The notes under the pieces are model-generated. The model saw only the letters and a program-made list of their open reading frames with translations, was not told the DNA's origin and did not search any database. A program made the position numbers and the translations under genes. A DNA stretch of 64,000 nt from Cricetomys ansorgei (Eukaryota > Chordata > Mammalia > Rodentia > Nesomyidae). The stretch spans positions 46,180,501 to 46,244,500 of the forward strand of contig JAMJFZ010000107.1 of assembly GCA_026225945.1 (NCBI GenBank). The letters are read 5' to 3'. Positions within the stretch are counted from its first letter, which is position 1. Every line of letters begins with the position of its first letter. This document shows positions 59,478 to 64,000 of the stretch, one piece after another.

Positions 59478-59625
59478 GTCAATGTCTTTTCTTTCTCCTC
59501 ATTATCATTGATTTCTCATCTATGATGGTAGTTAATTCTCTTCAAACATGCTTCATTAAGGAATTAGATATAAGTACAGAGGGCTATTGAGCTCAGAAGC
59601 CTCCTAACTGTCCATAGATAACCCT

Positions 59626-59628
<3 letters not shown>

Positions 59629-59661
<33 letters not shown>
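59629..59661. repeat. (AC)n dinucleotide repeat
   Basis: About 16 perfect AC units. No SINE head is recognised directly upstream. Confidence 0.97.
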
Positions 59662-59662
<1 letters not shown>

Positions 59663-62439
59663 CCATGCTTCACTAACATGAACTGTCTGCCATCAGGATT
59701 ATTTCCTCCAACTGCCATTCTATTCCCTTCTGTTAAACTTTAGCTCTGGGTCACTTCTGATTTATTTTATTAGTTCTAACTGTGGTAAACCTGGTGTATA
59801 TTGTTGTTCTAATGATTTAAAATTTCATGTTCTATTTACCAGTCGAACCCCCAAACATCCAGCACCACTTTTTTTCAGAAAGAATAAGCATCCAGTTGAA
59901 GCTCATTCTCATGGTGAGGTGGATTCTCTCTGTTCCTCAAATTTGTTCCTTCAAATTTTAATCTGTAAACCCAATAGGAGATTTGAAGGCAGGATGACAG
60001 ATTAAAGCAAACAATGAACTGTTCTACTTGTGATTTGGGGAACAAGCCATGGACCATAGCTCACCTACCTTCAGTTTCTCTTTATCATTTTGGGCATTTC
60101 CCTTCTTTAATTCTGACATCCACACAGCCTGGGTTGGTGGCATTGAACTTAATGTTGGATCATTCCATCTGTTGTAGAATCTACAACTGTCAGGTTCACA
60201 CCACGTGGTCATCATGAAAACTGGTCTATCTAATAATATGCCATTCTTACCTTTGTTGCCTGACTTATGAACTTATCAATTTGATATGATTTTTACCCAT
60301 TAGTGATAATGATTCTAGTCTTTCTTTGCCTCTCCTCAGTTTCCCACATAAGGAAGCGCTTCATTACTTTTCAGGACATAAAGGTGTGTGCTTAGCCATA
60401 TGATGTATTATTTTTTTTCCAAATGGCTTAGATTATATAAAGTCATGATAAGTGACCTTATAAGAACAGTATCAGACAAAAAGTATTGCATTTATAATAA
60501 TCAGTTATACCATAAAAAAATTGACCTAGTAATTTCTGGAAAAAGAAGCACTCTGAACGAACTTGAAAATTAGAAGCAAAAAGAGTATCAGACTATGGAG
60601 TGCTGATGAAGATGGGCTATTTAGACAGATGATTACGACAAATGACAAATTCTATGTGTCCATAAAATTTCAAATACTTTGCCATTGGTGAAGGTGACAA
60701 CTAGAAAATGTGGCTAAAAAGGGAAACACTGTGTAATTTCTTTATTACCTTGATTATGTCAAGCTATATTCTGCAAATGAAAATATGACATATTAGATAC
60801 TGGAATACAAGTATCAAAGGGAGAGTTTAAAGAAATTATTTGAAATGAGCAAGTTTAAAGTCTAAATTATGTAAGCAAAAATATTATAGTCAGAATTGGC
60901 AGAACAACTGAGTAAAAAGCAAGCCAAGGAGGGATGAGTTTCAAAACATTATGTATGTATGGAAATATTATGCTTAATTTTAATTCAGAATAAGATACCA
61001 TTAATATGGTGATTAAGAATCTCATGATTGTTCTGTCACTAACAAACAAAAGATCGGCTGTTTAGTCACACTCCATGTAAATATTGTTGTGCTTAAAAAT
61101 GCCTGTGAAATACGGAAAACTCAAAATCAGAAAATACTCTTTTAAATAATTATCTGCAAAATGGGAAATAAAAAGAATAAACTGCAATACTCTACAGAAA
61201 CAGACAATAAGCTAACTTTGACTGAGGAAACTAGATAGTTTAGTACACAATGAAATTAACTAGAGTAAGGAAATATAAATTATTAACAAGAAAATTAACA
61301 ATCATAAATTTGAATAAATCTAGAAACCAGTTTTAGTGTAGAAAATAAAACAAAAGGAGACAAATAAATTTAACTAGTGACCAAAGAGAAAATATAGCTA
61401 AGTTTAAATAAATGCAAAGGCTATAATGAAGGGCCATAGATTACCAAATATAAATAATTTGGGGGACTAAAAAATTCTAGGGAGTTAATGGTTTTAAAAC
61501 TAGTCTAAAAAGCTAGCAAATACCCAAAAGAAAAAGTTAACTACTCATTAGAGTAACAGTACACTGATTCACTGACAGAGATATTGAGTCATTTGTTGGA
61601 TATAATTACAAGGGTTATGCTCTTTATCGTGTCTGGCTTTTTTCAAAGTTCTGTATTTTTGTTCTTCTCTCATTGCAAAATACCTACACACTCATTAGTA
61701 TCCCAATTACTGCAAATAACTAGCTTCTGTCTTTGTGTAGAGTATACCAGCGCAATTATATAGTGAAGAACTTTGATCTCAAAACAAAAATAATCTTTCT
61801 CTAATGAATATACCAGATAATTTTTAGAGATATAGGCAACTGCTGAAGAGAAAAACTAGTTTTGAAATTTAAACTAATTTTAAACAATAAATCACTCACA
61901 AAAAAGAGGACACTAGATATTCAAGAAATTGTTTAATAAAGATTGGTGGCATATATATAGCAAAGTGAAATGAGTAGTATATTCATAGAAAAAAGTAATA
62001 CACTAGAAGCCTGTGTATTGTCTTGATTGCTCAGACTCAATCATCTTGTGAGATTTTTAATAATTCACTTAATTTTCATTTTTCAGATAAATGTATGTAT
62101 GCACTAGGATATTTGTGATCATGCTAAAATATATAAATCAAACTACTTATATATTGCCATTTGTAAGAATTATTCACCTGTGGCCTTTGGACTATTAACT
62201 TTTTATCATGAAATTTCATAATAAAAGTAACTGTGATAGTTATTCATAAGAAAAATTATTTTCTTTACAAATCTTCTACTTGAACATGGCTCAGTCCAGC
62301 ACTGTTTCATTCTGCATCAAGTGATAAATCACATCACAAAGTCTAGGATTTCCAATCCTTTTAGGATCACTCACATGTCTCCCTTAGGTCTTGCTATGCC
62401 CTAGGCTTTAACTGGAATTAGTGGTCAAAGCATCTGCAT
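59662..62439. other. Long unique AT-rich stretch, about 2.8 kb
   Basis: No recognised element. Overlapping frames on both strands at 59875-60217 and single frames at 60388-60573 and 60867-61049 lack recognisable domains. The A-rich part from 61130 to 61560 could be an unrecognisably old L1, but I cannot support that. Confidence 0.45.
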
Positions 62440-63380
62440 ATGACTTCTGATAGCTGGGTGTAGAGGAATAACCTTGTGTGAAAGCTAAGTTCTACATTTC
62501 AAGGGCTATATTCAGAGGCCTGTGTGGTCTGGATGGAATGTAGACACACCTATTTCCCAGTGTTCAGAAGGTAATTGTGGTCCACACCTTTAATCCCTAG
62601 GAAAAAAAGAAAAACAGTATGAAAGCAGACAGGAAGCAGAACTCAGAAGGAGTCAGTATCACACAGGAAGTAATATCTAAGATGAATCAGAATGAATGAC
62701 AGACAACGTGACTAATCAGAGGAAGAGTTAGTAAAGTAAGGCCATGCATAATTCTCAGGAGGGAAAGGGGGCTCTCAGTTCAGTTAAAGAGAGTTACACA
62801 GCAGTTAACAGAAACAGACAGAGGAGTCAATAAGAAGAGTCAGCTGATCAGCAGGTTTAAGAGTCAGTTGAGGAGCAGTTAACAGAGTAGAAAGAGACAG
62901 TTAGAACACAGTCAGTTACAGAAGAGTTACAGAAGCTGAGGCTAAAGTGAGTTACAGCAGAATCAGTTACAGTGGCAGAATAGAACAGTGAAAGCTCAGG
63001 GAGAGACACAGAGACACAGCAGAGCTCTGCAGAAGAAGCCCAGAACAGAAAATGAGTTGAAACAGAAGAATAAGAGTTCAGAAGGAGCTAGTCAGAGTAG
63101 CTCAGTTAGCAGTAGGTCCTGGAAGACTAAGCCTGAAGCTTTCCAGTTAAAGGACTAAGTAAATTGTTAAGAGACCAAAATGCTTTAAGGCTCCAGGGCT
63201 ACAGACAAGAACCAATGATTTAATTAGGAAAAGAATAAACTGTCCTCTGCCTTGAATCAACGTCTATGTCAAGTGAATCAACATATGCATCCACATCTAC
63301 AAATATAATTGTCCTTTGCCCTGAATCTATATCTACATCTGGGCTTGCGTACCATAATAGAAGCTTAGATTTTAAAAGTA
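62440..63380 (+). repeat. Unclassified purine-rich block, possibly LTR- or RMER-like
   Basis: A 27-base B1-like piece ('gtggtccacacctttaatcc', 62578-62597) is followed by a plus-strand purine-rich region (about 62600-63120). This is built from recurring GCAGTTAACAGA (62801 and 62875), GTCAGTTACAG, AGAGTCAG and GAGTTACAG units. Then come 'aagaataaactgtcctctgc' with an AATAAA motif, and a diverged 30-base duplication (63241-63270 and 63310-63339). A rodent LTR or composite medium-reiterated repeat is my best guess. I cannot name it, and the 69-codon frame at 63266-63475 does not look real. Confidence 0.4.
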
Positions 63381-63399
63381 GGCATCATAAAAGAAAGGA

Positions 63400-64000
63400 A
63401 CAGAAGGTTTTGTGCAGGCTACTGGGAAAGAAAAGACTTCAGTCATCTTGCCCAGCTCTGGATTGTGCATGCTAGAAGTCTGACCTACTGGAAGATATGT
63501 CCACGGTACAACAATGGCATGATGGTTATGGTGGTAACCAACCTAGTCCATAAGAATGATTTTATGCATGGTGCTGTAAACCTGGTTAAGGGCCCATGAC
63601 TGGGAAAATCATAGGCCTATAAGGGAACATATCATTGTTGCTTTGCTAAATTGCCATGCTATCAAACTGTATTTTAAGTATTTATGTTTAGATAATTGCT
63701 ATTCCTAGGTCAGAGAAGCCTCATTTTGCTATTGGTAGTGGTCATTGCAAAGATTCAAATCTGATCCAAGTACCAAGTATAAATAATTGAGTACTCAGCT
63801 CTGGTGGGTTATCTGATTCTTCCTACTATCCCAGGCTCAAGGAACCAGCATGTGGTATAGAATTCAAATGACCTACACATGATCAAGCCAGTCACAGTTC
63901 CAACATAGCCATAAAGGAAAACCCAAGGTATTTCTCCTATTGGAGGATCTGTTACCAATTAATGGTTGCTGAAGTAGGGAAGGAGAATCACTTTCCTTTG
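63400..64000 (+). mobile_element. LINE-1 3' region, older Lx-like, cut by window end
   Basis: Landmarks: 'ctgacctactggaagatatg', 'ggttaagggcccatgactgg', 'gctattcctaggtcagag', 'aagcctcattttgctattgg', 'tggtagtggtcattgcaaag', 'gagtactcagctctgg', 'atgatcaagccagtcacag' and 'gaaggagaatcactttcc'. They follow the 3' UTR of an older rodent L1 subfamily. The element continues past the window. The 5' boundary is uncertain by about 80 bases. Confidence 0.8.

Noticed and set aside
61130..61560. A-rich segment considered as another old L1 ORF2
   Set aside because: No block order resembling ORF2 could be followed, unlike 60-640.

Overview
The window looks like AT-rich, gene-poor nuclear DNA from a muroid rodent (mouse, rat, hamster or vole group; the species cannot be fixed from sequence alone). 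The rodent call rests on B1, B2/B3, ID and RSINE1/B4-type SINEs, on LINE-1 3' ends of the rodent Lx type, and on rodent MaLR LTRs. Older mammalian repeats (MIR, L2) are also present. Family names come from my recall of consensus sequences, not from a search, so subfamily labels are tentative and most boundaries are good to about 10-50 bases.

I found no credible protein-coding gene, rRNA, tRNA, CRISPR array or bacterial-type regulatory site. The open reading frames are all under 130 codons. Many are explained by repeats: a (GATATA)n tract reads as Arg-Tyr repeats, (AC)n and (GA)n tracts read as low-complexity peptides, and L1 and LTR fragments supply others. The window is intergenic or lies inside a large intron; the sequence does not say which.

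Layout. 1-4.2 kb: an old L1 ORF2 remnant, a B3, two MaLR LTRs and a long Lx L1 3' end with its A-rich tail. 4.2-12 kb: mostly unique DNA with three B1s, a B3, an ID and a MIR. 12-20 kb: L2, MIR, ID, B2 and RSINE1 copies, MaLR LTRs and two L1 3' pieces. 20-28.9 kb: largely unique, with an L1 whose 5' part is inverted (25.6-26.5 kb). 28.9-33.5 kb: two long minus-strand L1 3' ends, an ATAGAT microsatellite and an RSINE1. 33.5-45 kb: unique DNA with scattered SINEs, one old MaLR LTR and five dinucleotide tracts. 45-48.5 kb: oppositely oriented L1 3' ends between two MIRs. 48.5-57 kb: unique DNA, an L1 3' end and an (AT)n tract. 57.2-58 kb: a minus-strand MaLR LTR split by a plus-strand one. 58-64 kb: unique DNA, an unclassified purine-rich block and an L1 3' end that runs off the window.

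No set of genes works together here. What the window records is a history of retrotransposon insertion: almost every L1 is 5'-truncated to its 3' region, and several copies are rearranged or nested. I did not find a new biological system. The items most worth checking are the inverted L1, the nested LTRs, the inverted L1 cluster, the purine-rich block and a perfect stem carrying AGGTCA half-sites.
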